A stretch of DNA of 43,180 bases, from assembly GCA_937927825.1 (NCBI GenBank), contig CALFWV010000026.1, forward strand, positions 1-43,180, read 5' to 3'. The translations under genes were made by a program, and so were the position numbers. Origin of the DNA: an uncultured Caulobacterales bacterium (GTDB lineage Bacteria; Pseudomonadota; Alphaproteobacteria; Caulobacterales; Maricaulaceae). The notes beneath the pieces were generated by a model that was given only the letters and a program-made list of their open reading frames with translations, ran no database searches and was not told the DNA's origin. Below, piece after piece: positions 1-8,099 of this stretch (the stretch's first letter is position 1; each line of letters starts with the position of its first letter).

Positions 1-243
1 ATGCCGGCCCTCGTCACAGCTGATTTGCGTTTGAACGAGCCGCGTTACGCGTCCCTGCCAAATATCATGAAGGCAAAGAAAAAGCCGATCGAAGCCAAAA
101 CCCCGGCTGATTTGGGCGTAGATACGGCGCCGCGCCTCAAGACCCTCAAGGTCACAGAGCCCGCCGCCCGCGAAGCCGGCATTAAGGTCGAAGATGCCGC
201 CGCACTCGTCGATAAATTGAAAAACGAAGCAGGAGTCATCTAA
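1..243 (+). CDS. etfB: Electron transfer flavoprotein beta subunit, C-terminal part (cut by window edge)
   Basis: This is the last 80 residues of EtfB, open at the window start, so the true start lies upstream. EtfB binds AMP and pairs with EtfA to pass electrons from acyl-CoA and other flavin dehydrogenases to ETF:ubiquinone oxidoreductase. The visible tail carries the typical EtfB end: a [21 protein letters not shown] stretch, then a Lys-rich segment (KAKKKPIE) that wraps around EtfA. The stop codon overlaps the etfA start by one base (TAATG), so the two subunits are probably translationally coupled. The identity is secure from the tail and from the adjoining etfA. Confidence 0.95.
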   Translation: MPALVTADLRLNEPRYASLPNIMKAKKKPIEAKTPADLGVDTAPRLKTLKVTEPAAREAGIKVEDAAALVDKLKNEAGVI

Positions 244-1184
244 TGGCCATTCTTGTAGTCGCAGAACACGATAATAAGTCCGTCAAAGACGCGACCCATA
301 AAACCGTCACCGCCGCGTCCAAAATGGGCGGAGATGTCGACATTCTTGTCGCCGGTAAAGGTATCAAAGACGTGATGGCCGCCGCCGCCAAGATCGACGG
401 CGTGCGCGCTGTTATTGGCGTCGACCATGACAGCCTGGAGCGTCAACTCGCCGAAGCTATGGAATCTGTCGTTGTCGGCTTGATGGGCAGCTATGACGCT
501 GTCCTCGCGGCTGACACGACCACGCATAAAAACTACATGCCGCGCGTCGCCGCCAAGCTCGACGTTCAGCAAATCAGCTCAATCACTGGTGTTGAAAGCG
601 CAGACACATTTGTCCGCCCGATCTATGCCGGTAACGCCATGGCAACGGTTCAGTCCACAGACGCCAAAAAGGTTGTCACAGTCCGGACCACGGCGTTTGC
701 CGCAGCGGGTGAAGGCGGCTCTGCGTCTACCTCTGAAAAAGATGGCGGCATTGGCGCGTTGAAATCCGAATTTGTTGGCGAAGAGCTGACAAAATCCGAT
801 CGTCCTGAACTGACAGCAGCGAAAGTCGTTGTCTCCGGTGGACGCGGCATGGGCAGCGGTGAGAATTTCAAATTGCTCGAAGGTATCGCAGACAAGCTCG
901 GCGCAGCCATGGGCGCATCGCGCGCAGCCGTCGATGCGGGCTTTGTCCCGAATGATTGGCAAGTCGGCCAAACAGGGAAATCCGTCGCGCCCGAACTTTA
1001 CATCGCGGTCGGCATTTCCGGCGCGATCCAGCATTTGGCGGGTATGAAAGACTCCAAAGTCATCGCCGCGATCAACAAAGACGAAGACGCCCCAATTTTC
1101 CAAGTCGCAGATTACGGACTGGTCGCGGATTTGTTTAAAGCGCTACCGGAATTTGAAGCGGAGCTGACGAAAGCCGGCCTCTAA
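243..1184 (+). CDS. etfA: Electron transfer flavoprotein alpha subunit
   Basis: EtfA (313 aa, normal length) carries the FAD of the electron transfer flavoprotein and works as a heterodimer with EtfB in the cytoplasm, linking fatty-acid and amino-acid oxidation to the quinone pool. The N-terminal half is the Rossmann-like ETF domain. The C-terminal FAD domain begins near residue 195 with [15 protein letters not shown] and contains the family signature [17 protein letters not shown] near residues 250-270, followed by [10 protein letters not shown]. The start is the ATG that overlaps the etfB stop. The gene is followed at once by an intrinsic terminator at 1211-1251. Confidence 0.97.
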   Translation: MAILVVAEHDNKSVKDATHKTVTAASKMGGDVDILVAGKGIKDVMAAAAKIDGVRAVIGVDHDSLERQLAEAMESVVVGLMGSYDAVLAADTTTHKNYMPRVAAKLDVQQISSITGVESADTFVRPIYAGNAMATVQSTDAKKVVTVRTTAFAAAGEGGSASTSEKDGGIGALKSEFVGEELTKSDRPELTAAKVVVSGGRGMGSGENFKLLEGIADKLGAAMGASRAAVDAGFVPNDWQVGQTGKSVAPELYIAVGISGAIQHLAGMKDSKVIAAINKDEDAPIFQVADYGLVADLFKALPEFEAELTKAGL

Positions 1185-1210
1185 CCAAAGCTTCCAAAAT
1201 AAAATTTAAC

Positions 1211-1251
1211 AGCCCCGTTGTCAGACACTCTCTGGCGGCGGGGCTTTTTTT
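1211..1251 (+). terminator. Rho-independent terminator of etfBA, overlapping the arsR end
   Basis: A perfect 7-bp stem (AGCCCCG at 1211-1217 with CGGGGCT at 1239-1245) is followed by a run of T to 1251. It sits 26 bases after the etfA stop. Its 3' arm and T run lie inside the last codons of the opposing ArsR-type gene, which ends at 1221. Confidence 0.85.
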
Positions 1252-1580
1252 GGGTCCGCCTCTGGTGCGACCTCTCCTCGCGCCTCAGCAATCTGTTTTG
1301 ACTCCTTCACAATCGGGCCGCCCACGGGGCAAATCGATTGCGCGAAACCGTGCAGCGTATTCGTCAGATTTTCCGGTACGAGCGAGTAATGGATGAACTG
1401 TCCTTTGCGTTCACGCTTCACCAAGCCCGCATTTTCCAAAACTGAGAGATGTTTGGACAGCGACGGTTTGCTGATTTCAAACCGCTCCGCAATATCACCG
1501 GCCGTCATTGACGTTGCCGAGAGATAAGCAAGAATACGCCGCCGGGGTGTCGACGCCAGAGCTGCGAAAACTTTTTCCAT
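1221..1580 (-). CDS. ArsR-family winged-helix transcriptional repressor
   Basis: A small DNA-binding protein (119 aa). Residues 1-75 form the ArsR winged helix: MEKVFAALASTPRRRILAYL, then the recognition segment ISKPSLSKHLSVLENAGLV and the wing KRERKGQFIHYSL. There is no CxC metal-binding motif in the usual ELCVCDL position, so it is more like the SdpR/YczG-type ArsR proteins than a metal sensor; the single Cys near residue 84 does not make a metal site. The C-terminal tail is Pro/Lys-rich and partly encoded by the etfA terminator. It is divergent from the membrane protein at 1696, with palindromic boxes between them that it probably binds. The ligand or signal is unknown. Confidence 0.88.
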   Translation of the reverse strand: MEKVFAALASTPRRRILAYLSATSMTAGDIAERFEISKPSLSKHLSVLENAGLVKRERKGQFIHYSLVPENLTNTLHGFAQSICPVGGPIVKESKQIAEARGEVAPEADPKKAPPPESV

Positions 1581-1598
1581 ACTTATTCCAATAAAATA

Positions 1599-1661
1599 TA
1601 TTTAGCTAATTGACGAAACAACTAAATGTCTCTATCAGACAATTAGCTTATTAGCTAAATA
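1599..1661. promoter_or_regulatory. Palindromic operator boxes between arsR-type gene and membrane protein
   Basis: Three copies of an 8-bp box lie in the divergent intergenic region: TTAGCTAA at 1602-1609, TTAGCTTA at 1643-1650 and TTAGCTAA at 1651-1658. The box is itself a palindrome. The outer copies form a longer inverted repeat (TATTTAGCTAAT at 1599-1610 with ATTAGCTAAATA at 1650-1661). The position fits an autoregulatory ArsR operator controlling both genes; binding itself is inference. Confidence 0.65.
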
Positions 1662-1695
1662 AGCAGAATTGAACTTATCCGCAAGGGAGAGCCTC

Positions 1696-2088
1696 ATGCT
1701 CGGTTACACTTATCTCGCCTACATCCTCGTCAGTCTCGGCATAACGGTTTGGGTGGGACGAACGCTCAACCGCAATGGCCGTATTTTCCTCATGGAAAAT
1801 TATGCTGATAAACCGCAACTCGCGGATGCCATCAACCAAATGCTACTGGTCGGCTTCTACCTCATCAATATTGGCTATATCGCCTATACCATGCGTATTC
1901 GAGGGGAAGGCCCCAACAGCTGGGCGCAAGGACTGGAGTTTTTGAGTACGAAAATCGGCGCTATGGCAATTGTCTTGGGGGTCATGCATTTCGGTCTGAT
2001 GTTCGCCCTGCAAGCCTATGCCAATGCGGCGACCAAAAAGACGGACAAGATAACCAATTACGTCCAAACTGGTCACAAGGTTGGGTAA
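1696..2088 (+). CDS. Small integral membrane protein, function unknown
   Basis: A hydrophobic protein of 130 aa with about three membrane segments: residues ~5-20 (YLAYILVSLGITVWVG), ~47-65 (MLLVGFYLINIGYIAYTMR) and ~85-105 (IGAMAIVLGVMHFGLMFALQAY). The ATG at 1696 is preferred because AAGGGAGAG ends a few bases upstream; a TTG at 1669 would add nine residues but falls close to the operator boxes. It is divergent from the ArsR-type repressor, which suggests a repressor/target pair in the manner of SdpR-SdpI, although no SdpI signature is evident. I do not recognise the family's function. Confidence 0.75.
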   Translation: MLGYTYLAYILVSLGITVWVGRTLNRNGRIFLMENYADKPQLADAINQMLLVGFYLINIGYIAYTMRIRGEGPNSWAQGLEFLSTKIGAMAIVLGVMHFGLMFALQAYANAATKKTDKITNYVQTGHKVG

Positions 2089-2552
2089 AACGCGCCCAAA
2101 GAAAGACGGTGGGCTTGAGCGTCAGAAGTTTAGCTTTCAGAGTGTGCCGGAGCTTTTGAGCTGAGAAGTAGACCGCTGGGTGTTGAACCGGGTCATATCC
2201 AATAAAACGGGTATGGGTGACCGCAACATCCAACTGCGGGACCCGGTGCATTTCGCGAAGCGAATTGCACGAACAGGTTCATCAAAAACTCCTGCCACAG
2301 GCCTAGCAATTGGCGCAAGCCAAATGCGCGGGTGGAATGGGCTTTTAGCCCAACCCACGTCAGCCTTTGCGTAAAACACTTTTTACTTTCGGTCTTCCGT
2401 CGTGGAGGCCGACCCTGCGGGCAGTCCTAATTACCCAAGATACAGACCTCGGCAGACCCGCTTCGAAAAGAATTATGGGCTGTGAACCTTTCCTCCTGCT
2501 TCGCGCTCAATCCCGCATTGCCCCGCCGCCGCCGCTGACCTAAACCGCGCTT
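2089..2552. other. 464-base region without a gene
   Basis: No convincing coding sequence was seen here. A 64-codon open frame at 2180-2374 runs through hairpin repeats and looks accidental. The first two thirds hold the hairpin cluster listed separately; the last 150 bases before ggt show no clear element and must contain the ggt promoter. Confidence 0.6.
2190..2358. repeat. Cluster of short-loop hairpins, probably dispersed palindromic repeats
   Basis: Three compact hairpins lie in a row: 2246-2256 with 2260-2270 (GTGCATTTCGC / GCGAATTGCAC, one mismatch, loop GAA); 2310-2314 with 2319-2323 (TTGGC / GCCAA, loop GCAA); and 2332-2343 with 2347-2358 (two mismatches, core TGGGCT / AGCCCA, loop TTT). 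CCGGGTC near 2190 could also pair with GACCCGG near 2240. They resemble palindromic repeats scattered between genes in many proteobacteria; copy number elsewhere in the genome cannot be seen from here. Confidence 0.5.
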
Positions 2553-4334
2553 ATGAAATATCTCCTCCTCGTCTCAACCGCTCTTCTCTTTACTGCGTGC
2601 AAAGGCGTTGATGCGCCGCCGACTGCTGATGCTGTAACCATCGCAAAAACCCCTGCCCTCCAAACGGGCATGGTGGCGGCGGCTAATCCTCTGGCGACGG
2701 AAGCGGGCCTCAAGGTTCTGCGCGAGGGCGGGTCCGCGGTAGATGCGGCGATAGCCGTGCAGGCGACGCTCGGCCTGGTCGAGCCGCAATCCTCCGGTCT
2801 GGGCGGCGGGGCCTTTATGGTTGTTTATGATCCCAAGGCCGCCAAAGTCTGGGCCTATGACGGACGTGAGGAAGCGCCCAGCGGGGCAAGCGCAACTATG
2901 TTCCAGGATCCGGCCACGGGGAAACCGCGTGGGTATTTCCAACGAGTTGGCTCCGGCCAATCTACGGGCACGCCGGGGGCTGTTGTCATGTTGCACGCCG
3001 CCCATCAGGATTATGGAAAGCTGGACTGGGGTCCGCAATTTGAGAGTTCTATTGCACTTGCCGAAGAGTGTTTTCGCGTCAGCCCGCGCCTGGCCGGACT
3101 AATCAAACGCTTCGGCGGCTATATTTTGAAAAATGACCCTGACACGCGGAATTATTTCTTCACGGAAAATGGCGAGCCTCTGCCCGAAGGTTTCCTGCGG
3201 GACAATCAGCCCTACGCCAACACATTGCGCGAAATTGCGAAAAATCCGCGCGCGCTGTTGGAGGGCGACATTGCCGCCGACATCGTCGAAAAAATTAGCC
3301 AAGAGCCCTTTCCGGGGACATTGACCGTGGCCGATATGGCGGCATACCAACCCCGCAAAGCCGAGGCTTTATGCACGTCCTATCGCGGGCACGCTGTCTG
3401 CGGCGCCCAGCCCCCGGCCAGCGGCGGCGTCGCCGTACAGTCTATTTTGGGCACATTGGAAAATTTCGATATGGCGGCTGCGGGAAATACGGCAGCGGGT
3501 TGGCATCTCTTTGCCGAGGCCAGCTTTCTTGCCTATGCGGATCGCGATAAATATGTGGCGGACAGTCAATTCGTTGACGTCCCCGTTGCTGAGATGTTGG
3601 ATAAAGACTATCTCAAAAGCCGCGCAGAGTTAATTAAACCGGACCGCAATATTAAAGAGGTCAAAGCGGGCAATCCCGTCAGTTTTGCACGCGGCAAAGA
3701 CGCGACGCCCGACAACCCCGGCACATCGCATTTCACAGTCGTCGACAAGGACGGTTTGACGGTGTCCATGACAACAACGATTGAGGGCGCGTTCGGAAGT
3801 CAGCGGATGGTACGCGGGTTTCTGCTGAACAATGAACTCACAGATTTTTCGGCCGTAGATAAAGATGCCGACGGCGTCTTAATCGCCAACCGCGTCGCGC
3901 CCCGCAAACGCCCGCGTAGCTCTATGGCCCCGCATATTGTTTTTGCACCGGACGGAGAGCTTTTATTTACGACGGGCTCACCCGGCGGCAATTCCATCAT
4001 TGCTTATACAACCAAAACGATTGTGGGTATCATTGATTGGGGCCTGTCCCCGCAAGAGGCGATTGAGCTGCCCAATGTGATTGCCCGCAATGGCTCACTG
4101 CGCATGGAAGCGCAGAATTTGCGCGATGCCGAGACGTCGGAGATTAATCGCGGTGCGGGAGCGAAAGAATTTGGAATGTCAGAGGATATTGTCTCCGCGC
4201 TGGAAGGTCTCGGACATAAGGTGCGCAGGTCCGGCGGGGAGATTTCCGGCCTGCATATTATCTATCGCCAAGACAACGGTACATTGGTCGGCGGGGCAGA
4301 CCCGCGCAGAGAAGGGACAGCGCAAAAGCCATAA
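2553..4334 (+). CDS. ggt: Gamma-glutamyltransferase, lipoprotein form
   Basis: An N-terminal nucleophile hydrolase (593 aa) that cleaves or transfers the gamma-glutamyl group of glutathione. The proenzyme is normally cut autocatalytically before a Thr that becomes the nucleophile; here the TSHFTVVD motif puts this at Thr391, the same number as in E. coli GGT. Other family blocks are the N-terminal GMVAAANPLATEAGLKVLREGGSAVDAAIA and SGLGGGAF, plus GSPGGNSII near residue 475. The N-terminus is MKYLLLVSTALLFTAC, a lipoprotein signal with Cys16 as the lipidation site, so the enzyme should be anchored in the envelope rather than free in the periplasm. The ribosome-binding site is weak. It converges on the histidine kinase gene with a 12-base gap. 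Confidence 0.95.
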   Translation: MKYLLLVSTALLFTACKGVDAPPTADAVTIAKTPALQTGMVAAANPLATEAGLKVLREGGSAVDAAIAVQATLGLVEPQSSGLGGGAFMVVYDPKAAKVWAYDGREEAPSGASATMFQDPATGKPRGYFQRVGSGQSTGTPGAVVMLHAAHQDYGKLDWGPQFESSIALAEECFRVSPRLAGLIKRFGGYILKNDPDTRNYFFTENGEPLPEGFLRDNQPYANTLREIAKNPRALLEGDIAADIVEKISQEPFPGTLTVADMAAYQPRKAEALCTSYRGHAVCGAQPPASGGVAVQSILGTLENFDMAAAGNTAAGWHLFAEASFLAYADRDKYVADSQFVDVPVAEMLDKDYLKSRAELIKPDRNIKEVKAGNPVSFARGKDATPDNPGTSHFTVVDKDGLTVSMTTTIEGAFGSQRMVRGFLLNNELTDFSAVDKDADGVLIANRVAPRKRPRSSMAPHIVFAPDGELLFTTGSPGGNSIIAYTTKTIVGIIDWGLSPQEAIELPNVIARNGSLRMEAQNLRDAETSEINRGAGAKEFGMSEDIVSALEGLGHKVRRSGGEISGLHIIYRQDNGTLVGGADPRREGTAQKP

Positions 4335-4346
4335 AGGCGCCGCACG

Positions 4347-5756
4347 TTATTCGGACAGAGGCAGGGTCAGCAGAAAACGTGTGCCGGTCTCGTCAGAGGA
4401 CATGAGATTTAAATCCCCGCCTTGGGCTTTGGCCAGTTCCTTGGAAATCGACAGGCCGAGCCCCGTGGACTTTGTATTGGCGCTATGGGCTTGCGCGCTG
4501 GAAAACGCTTGAAACAGGTTGTCTTTTGCGCGGTCCGGCAATCCGGGACCTGAGTCGGAAATACGAATTTCTGCAAGCCCGTCCCGGGTCTCCACGCTGA
4601 CGTGAAGGCGACAATTAATTTTGCAATGGACGGCCATAACCTGCGCCGCATTTCGGAACAGGTTGTGAAAAATCCGGTAAGCATGGTCAGGATCTGTGCG
4701 CACCATTAAATCTGTTGGGACAATATTTCGAAATTGCGTATCCGGGAATTGCGCGATGACATCCGCGGCCGCCTCACCAATTGTGAAAGCAATCCGCGTA
4801 TCCTGAATTTGAGGGTCCGCCGTTTCCGCTTTGGAATAGGCCAAAACTTCCTCGGTTAGGCCAATACCGCGCTCCACCGTACGCGTGAGACGCTCGCCCA
4901 TCGTCGACATTTTCTCGTCAGGGTTCATCGAAAGGCGATCAGAAATTAAAAGCGCGGACGTCAGAACATTGCGGAGGTCATGATTAATCTTGGCGACGGC
5001 CAAACCCAAGCCAGCCAGACGCTCTCGCTGGCGAAAGGCCGCGCGTTGCGACTGTTTCATATCGATAAACTCGCGCTCTAATTGCCCGATTTCATCTTGG
5101 CGTTTAGGACGCTTGCGGTAAGCTCGGCGCTGCTCCGGGTTTTCGCGAAAGGCGGTCATATCTTCCGCAAGCTCCTTCACCGGGCGGATAATTAGCGCGG
5201 ACATCGACCAATAAATCAGGCTGCCCGTAATAATTGCAATGGCGAGTGAAAGCCAAAAAATATTTGTAAGATAATCTAATAAGGCCCACCGTAATTTGCT
5301 GCGCGGTATCAAAACCTCCAAGCCATCTTGCCCTTGTACGGGACTCATAGTTTTCACTAAAAGCGTTTCCTGCCCATCAGAGAATATATCCTGAAAAGGC
5401 GCAAAAAAGGACGGGAAGCGTTGAGGCTCCCGCATGTCAATCTCAATAATATTCCCCGCCTCCGCCGGTGGCTCGCCCAGCATCAACTCCGTCATACCGT
5501 CGCGTTTTGCGGCCATGAGCATCACGTCTGTGTCGGTCATAAACTGCTGGGTCAGCACTGCCGACGCTTCGTAATCAGGAACCCCCGTGAGCGCCTGCGC
5601 CAGCAACCCGGCTTGCTGCGTCCGTTCAACGAGCCAGTCCTGCCGCTTAAAGGCTGCGGACGGCACGAACAGCACCAATTCCGCCAACATAACGAACCCA
5701 ATCGTTAGCAAAAGCAGCTTTGACGACAGCCGCCGAGATATGAACCCATCGATCAT
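4347..5756 (-). CDS. Membrane sensor histidine kinase (orphan)
   Basis: A two-component sensor kinase of 469 aa. It has an N-terminal membrane segment (~12-33), a sensor region of ~130 residues, a second membrane segment (~165-185), a HAMP linker, a dimerisation helix with the phosphate-accepting His259 in HDLRN, an N box (HNLFRNAAQ), a G1 box (ISDSGPGLP) and a G2 box (STGLGLSI). No response regulator is adjacent, so its partner is elsewhere. The ATG at 5756 is chosen over a TTG two codons upstream. It is the last gene of a minus-strand set with the FAD oxidoreductase, VTT-like and DUF547 genes (gap of 49 bases), which suggests that it senses a related envelope or redox condition. Confidence 0.9.
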   Translation of the reverse strand: MIDGFISRRLSSKLLLLTIGFVMLAELVLFVPSAAFKRQDWLVERTQQAGLLAQALTGVPDYEASAVLTQQFMTDTDVMLMAAKRDGMTELMLGEPPAEAGNIIEIDMREPQRFPSFFAPFQDIFSDGQETLLVKTMSPVQGQDGLEVLIPRSKLRWALLDYLTNIFWLSLAIAIITGSLIYWSMSALIIRPVKELAEDMTAFRENPEQRRAYRKRPKRQDEIGQLEREFIDMKQSQRAAFRQRERLAGLGLAVAKINHDLRNVLTSALLISDRLSMNPDEKMSTMGERLTRTVERGIGLTEEVLAYSKAETADPQIQDTRIAFTIGEAAADVIAQFPDTQFRNIVPTDLMVRTDPDHAYRIFHNLFRNAAQVMAVHCKINCRLHVSVETRDGLAEIRISDSGPGLPDRAKDNLFQAFSSAQAHSANTKSTGLGLSISKELAKAQGGDLNLMSSDETGTRFLLTLPLSE

Positions 5757-5805
5757 GTTCAATACTTAAATCGCACCAGGCAATTTGCCTAGCGCGAACT
5801 TTGAC

Positions 5806-7266
5806 TTATTGAAACTTTGCCCAGAATTTGGCCGTTGATCGAACTTTGGAATTCGGTCCAAACAGGCTCTCGGTAAATAAACTGGAACAGGCGCGTTTTA
5901 CGGCCTCAGACCGAGTCGGGTAAGGCGAGATAATTTGCGCCAAAGCCGAGGCTTTCATTTTGCCTTTCATCCCAACAGCCAGCATGTGAATCATTTCACC
6001 AGCATGTTCACCAACAATGGATCCACCTAAAATTTGCCCCTTTTTCCCGACGATAATTTTGACCCCGCCATAGGTCGAACGTTCGGCGATGGCGCGGTCA
6101 TTTTCATCAAAGTGAAACTCTGCCACCTTTACGGCATCGCCAAATTTTTCACGCGCTTGCGCTTCGGACAAGCCAATATTCGCAAGTTCGGGCTCGGTGT
6201 AAATTGCGGCAGGCATGCGGTCGGTTTTCGCAGTTGAGAAACCTTTTCCGAAAGGCATGCCTTGTGGATACATAAAGAAATTTTTGAAAAGTGAGCTGGC
6301 ATGATGACCTGCAATATGGGTGAGCCCGCCCATGCCTTTGGCGACATCACCGGCGGCGTAAACTTTCTTATTCGATGTCCGAAGATTGTCATCGGTCTCA
6401 ATCCCGCGCCTATCGAAATCAATCCCGGCAGACTCAAGGCCCAATCCATCCACGGCGGGTGCCCGTCCGGCGGCGACGAGAAGGTCTGAACCTTTGATAA
6501 CGGTTCCGTCTTCTAACTCGATCTCAACTCCAGCCGTGACTTTGCGGACTTCTTTGGTTTTGGCAGGCGCATGAAACGTGATGCCTTCAGCTTCCAAAGC
6601 TTCCACCAAAATTTTGGCGTGTTCAGGTTCATTGCGGCCCAAGGGCGGCGCAATATCAATGATGGTGACCTCTGCGCCCAAACGGCGAAAGGTTTGCCCC
6701 ATTTCCAATCCTATTGGACCTGCGCCGACCACCAAGAGGTGTGACGGAAATTTATCGAGACTGAAAATATTTTCATTCGTTGCATAATCGACCGTATCCA
6801 AACCCGGAATTGGCGGGGCGGAGGCGCGGCTGCCAACGGCGACAACAAAGCGTTTGGCGCGGACGCGCGTCGTTTCGGATTCAACCGTATTGGCGTCGAC
6901 GAATTTTGCATATTCCGTAATGACCGTCGCGCCTAATCCTTCGAACCGCTCAACCGAATCTACCGGAGCAATCGTCGCAATGACATCTTGGACATGGGCT
7001 TTTACGGCGTCCCAATCGACGTTTGGCTCAACGGCGGTAATCCCAAATTTCTCGCCCGTCCTTTGAGCGTGGGCCATCTTGCCCGCTTTTAGGATAGCTT
7101 TTGACGGCACGCAGCCATGGTTCAGGCAATCGCCCCCCATCTCCGCGCCCTCAAATAAGAGGACATTGCGGTCCAGCATGGCAGCGCCAGCTGTCATGGA
7201 TAGGCCCGCCGAGCCTGCGCCGATTACGCACAAATCGACATCATATTCAGTTTTAGTGGTCGTCAT
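5806..7266 (-). CDS. FAD-dependent pyridine nucleotide-disulfide oxidoreductase (lipoamide dehydrogenase/mercuric reductase-like)
   Basis: A class I flavoprotein disulfide reductase of 486 aa. The FAD motif GAGSAG is at residues 16-21, the redox-active disulfide Cys47/Cys52 lies in GGDCLNHGCVPSK, a second Rossmann GAGPIGLE binds NAD(P)H, and a C-terminal dimerisation domain follows. In true lipoamide dehydrogenase and mercuric reductase the C-terminal domain has an active-site His in an HPTxSE motif; here it reads YPTRSE, so the His is Tyr. There is no N-terminal mercury-binding domain and no C-terminal Cys pair, so mercury reduction is unlikely. The 29-base gap to the VTT-like membrane gene and a shared GAGAGAG ribosome-binding leader point to one operon. 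The substrate is unknown, possibly a membrane or quinone-linked thiol system. Confidence 0.9.
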   Translation of the reverse strand: MTTTKTEYDVDLCVIGAGSAGLSMTAGAAMLDRNVLLFEGAEMGGDCLNHGCVPSKAILKAGKMAHAQRTGEKFGITAVEPNVDWDAVKAHVQDVIATIAPVDSVERFEGLGATVITEYAKFVDANTVESETTRVRAKRFVVAVGSRASAPPIPGLDTVDYATNENIFSLDKFPSHLLVVGAGPIGLEMGQTFRRLGAEVTIIDIAPPLGRNEPEHAKILVEALEAEGITFHAPAKTKEVRKVTAGVEIELEDGTVIKGSDLLVAAGRAPAVDGLGLESAGIDFDRRGIETDDNLRTSNKKVYAAGDVAKGMGGLTHIAGHHASSLFKNFFMYPQGMPFGKGFSTAKTDRMPAAIYTEPELANIGLSEAQAREKFGDAVKVAEFHFDENDRAIAERSTYGGVKIIVGKKGQILGGSIVGEHAGEMIHMLAVGMKGKMKASALAQIISPYPTRSEAVKRACSSLFTESLFGPNSKVRSTAKFWAKFQ

Positions 7267-7295
7267 AATAAATCTCTCTCAATCCATCGCGCCAC

Positions 7296-8060
7296 TTAGG
7301 CGTCGATTGGAGTCTTATTTTTCTTGAAGAATTTTTTGTAAATCGCGGGGATGAGCGCGACGAGGGCTAAGGCGAAAAAGGCAGGTGCAAAACTGCTCGC
7401 TGCATCGCGAACAAGAGAGCCAACATCGGCAGCTTCACCGGCTTCCGCAGCCTTTAGCAATGTATCCCGCAAACCTGCACCAATCAGCGTGTAAGCAATC
7501 GTTCCGGGCATTATGCCGAAGAACGTTGTAATCAAATAATCCCGAAATTTAGCGCCCAAGATAGCGGGCGCAATGTTCACAACGGCGAATGGGAAAAGCG
7601 GGATAAGGCGTAGTGTGAATAAATATGACAGAGGGCTCTCATTGAAACCTGCCTCCATCTTGCCAACAAAAGGCCCCGCGATAGATTTGAGGGCTTCGCC
7701 AATTGAGGACTTGGCGGCTACAAATAGAACACAAGCTCCAATTGTCGCTCCCATCACGGTTGCGGGCGCCCCGACATAGACGCCGAACAGAAACCCGCCA
7801 CCAATCGTCAGAGCGCTGGCAGGCACCATAAACGCTGTGGCCGCGATATAGATGGCAATGAAAGCCAGCAGCACGAGGAGGAAATTGTCTTGCACCAAAT
7901 TATTGAGATAGACCGCATTTTCGCCCAATGAAGACGGGCTAAGCTGTGTATGCCAGCCTTGAGAAATGGCGAAAGCCAATCCCGCCAAAATGATGTAAAT
8001 TGGCCATAACTTTATCCAAATTGGTTTGGACGGGGCTTCGGAAATCGTTGTATCGGTCAT
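7296..8060 (-). CDS. TVP38/TMEM64 (VTT/DedA-like) membrane protein
   Basis: An inner-membrane protein of 254 aa with an N-terminal membrane helix, several further helices and the VTT core: PASALTIGGGFLFGVYVGAPATVMGATIGACVLFVAAK, then the FTLRLIPLFPFAVVNIAPAILG segment and GIMPGTIAYTLIGAG, all typical of TVP38/SNARE-associated proteins. DedA/VTT relatives act as lipid scramblases or undecaprenyl-phosphate flippases, but this subgroup, paired with a disulfide oxidoreductase, has no settled role. The gene lies between the DUF547 and oxidoreductase genes with gaps of 39 and 29 bases. The leader (CTGAGAGAGATATATT before the ATG) closely matches that of the next gene. Confidence 0.9.
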   Translation of the reverse strand: MTDTTISEAPSKPIWIKLWPIYIILAGLAFAISQGWHTQLSPSSLGENAVYLNNLVQDNFLLVLLAFIAIYIAATAFMVPASALTIGGGFLFGVYVGAPATVMGATIGACVLFVAAKSSIGEALKSIAGPFVGKMEAGFNESPLSYLFTLRLIPLFPFAVVNIAPAILGAKFRDYLITTFFGIMPGTIAYTLIGAGLRDTLLKAAEAGEAADVGSLVRDAASSFAPAFFALALVALIPAIYKKFFKKNKTPIDA

Positions 8061-8099
8061 AATATATCTCTCTCAGGTCCAAGCGTTTGACGCTACGGC

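Noticed and set aside
1221-1580. Arsenic-resistance regulator
   Set aside because: The metal-binding CxC motif is missing and no arsenate reductase or efflux gene is nearby.
2180-2374. 64-codon plus-strand frame before ggt
   Set aside because: It is built from hairpin repeats and has no ribosome-binding site or family likeness.
5777-5790. Short palindrome AGGCAA-T-TTGCCT between the kinase and oxidoreductase genes
   Set aside because: It is too short and single to call an operator or terminator with confidence.
5806-7266. Mercuric reductase with a mercury-resistance operon
   Set aside because: No N-terminal HMA domain, no C-terminal Cys pair, no merR/T/P nearby; the neighbours point to the VTT-linked group.
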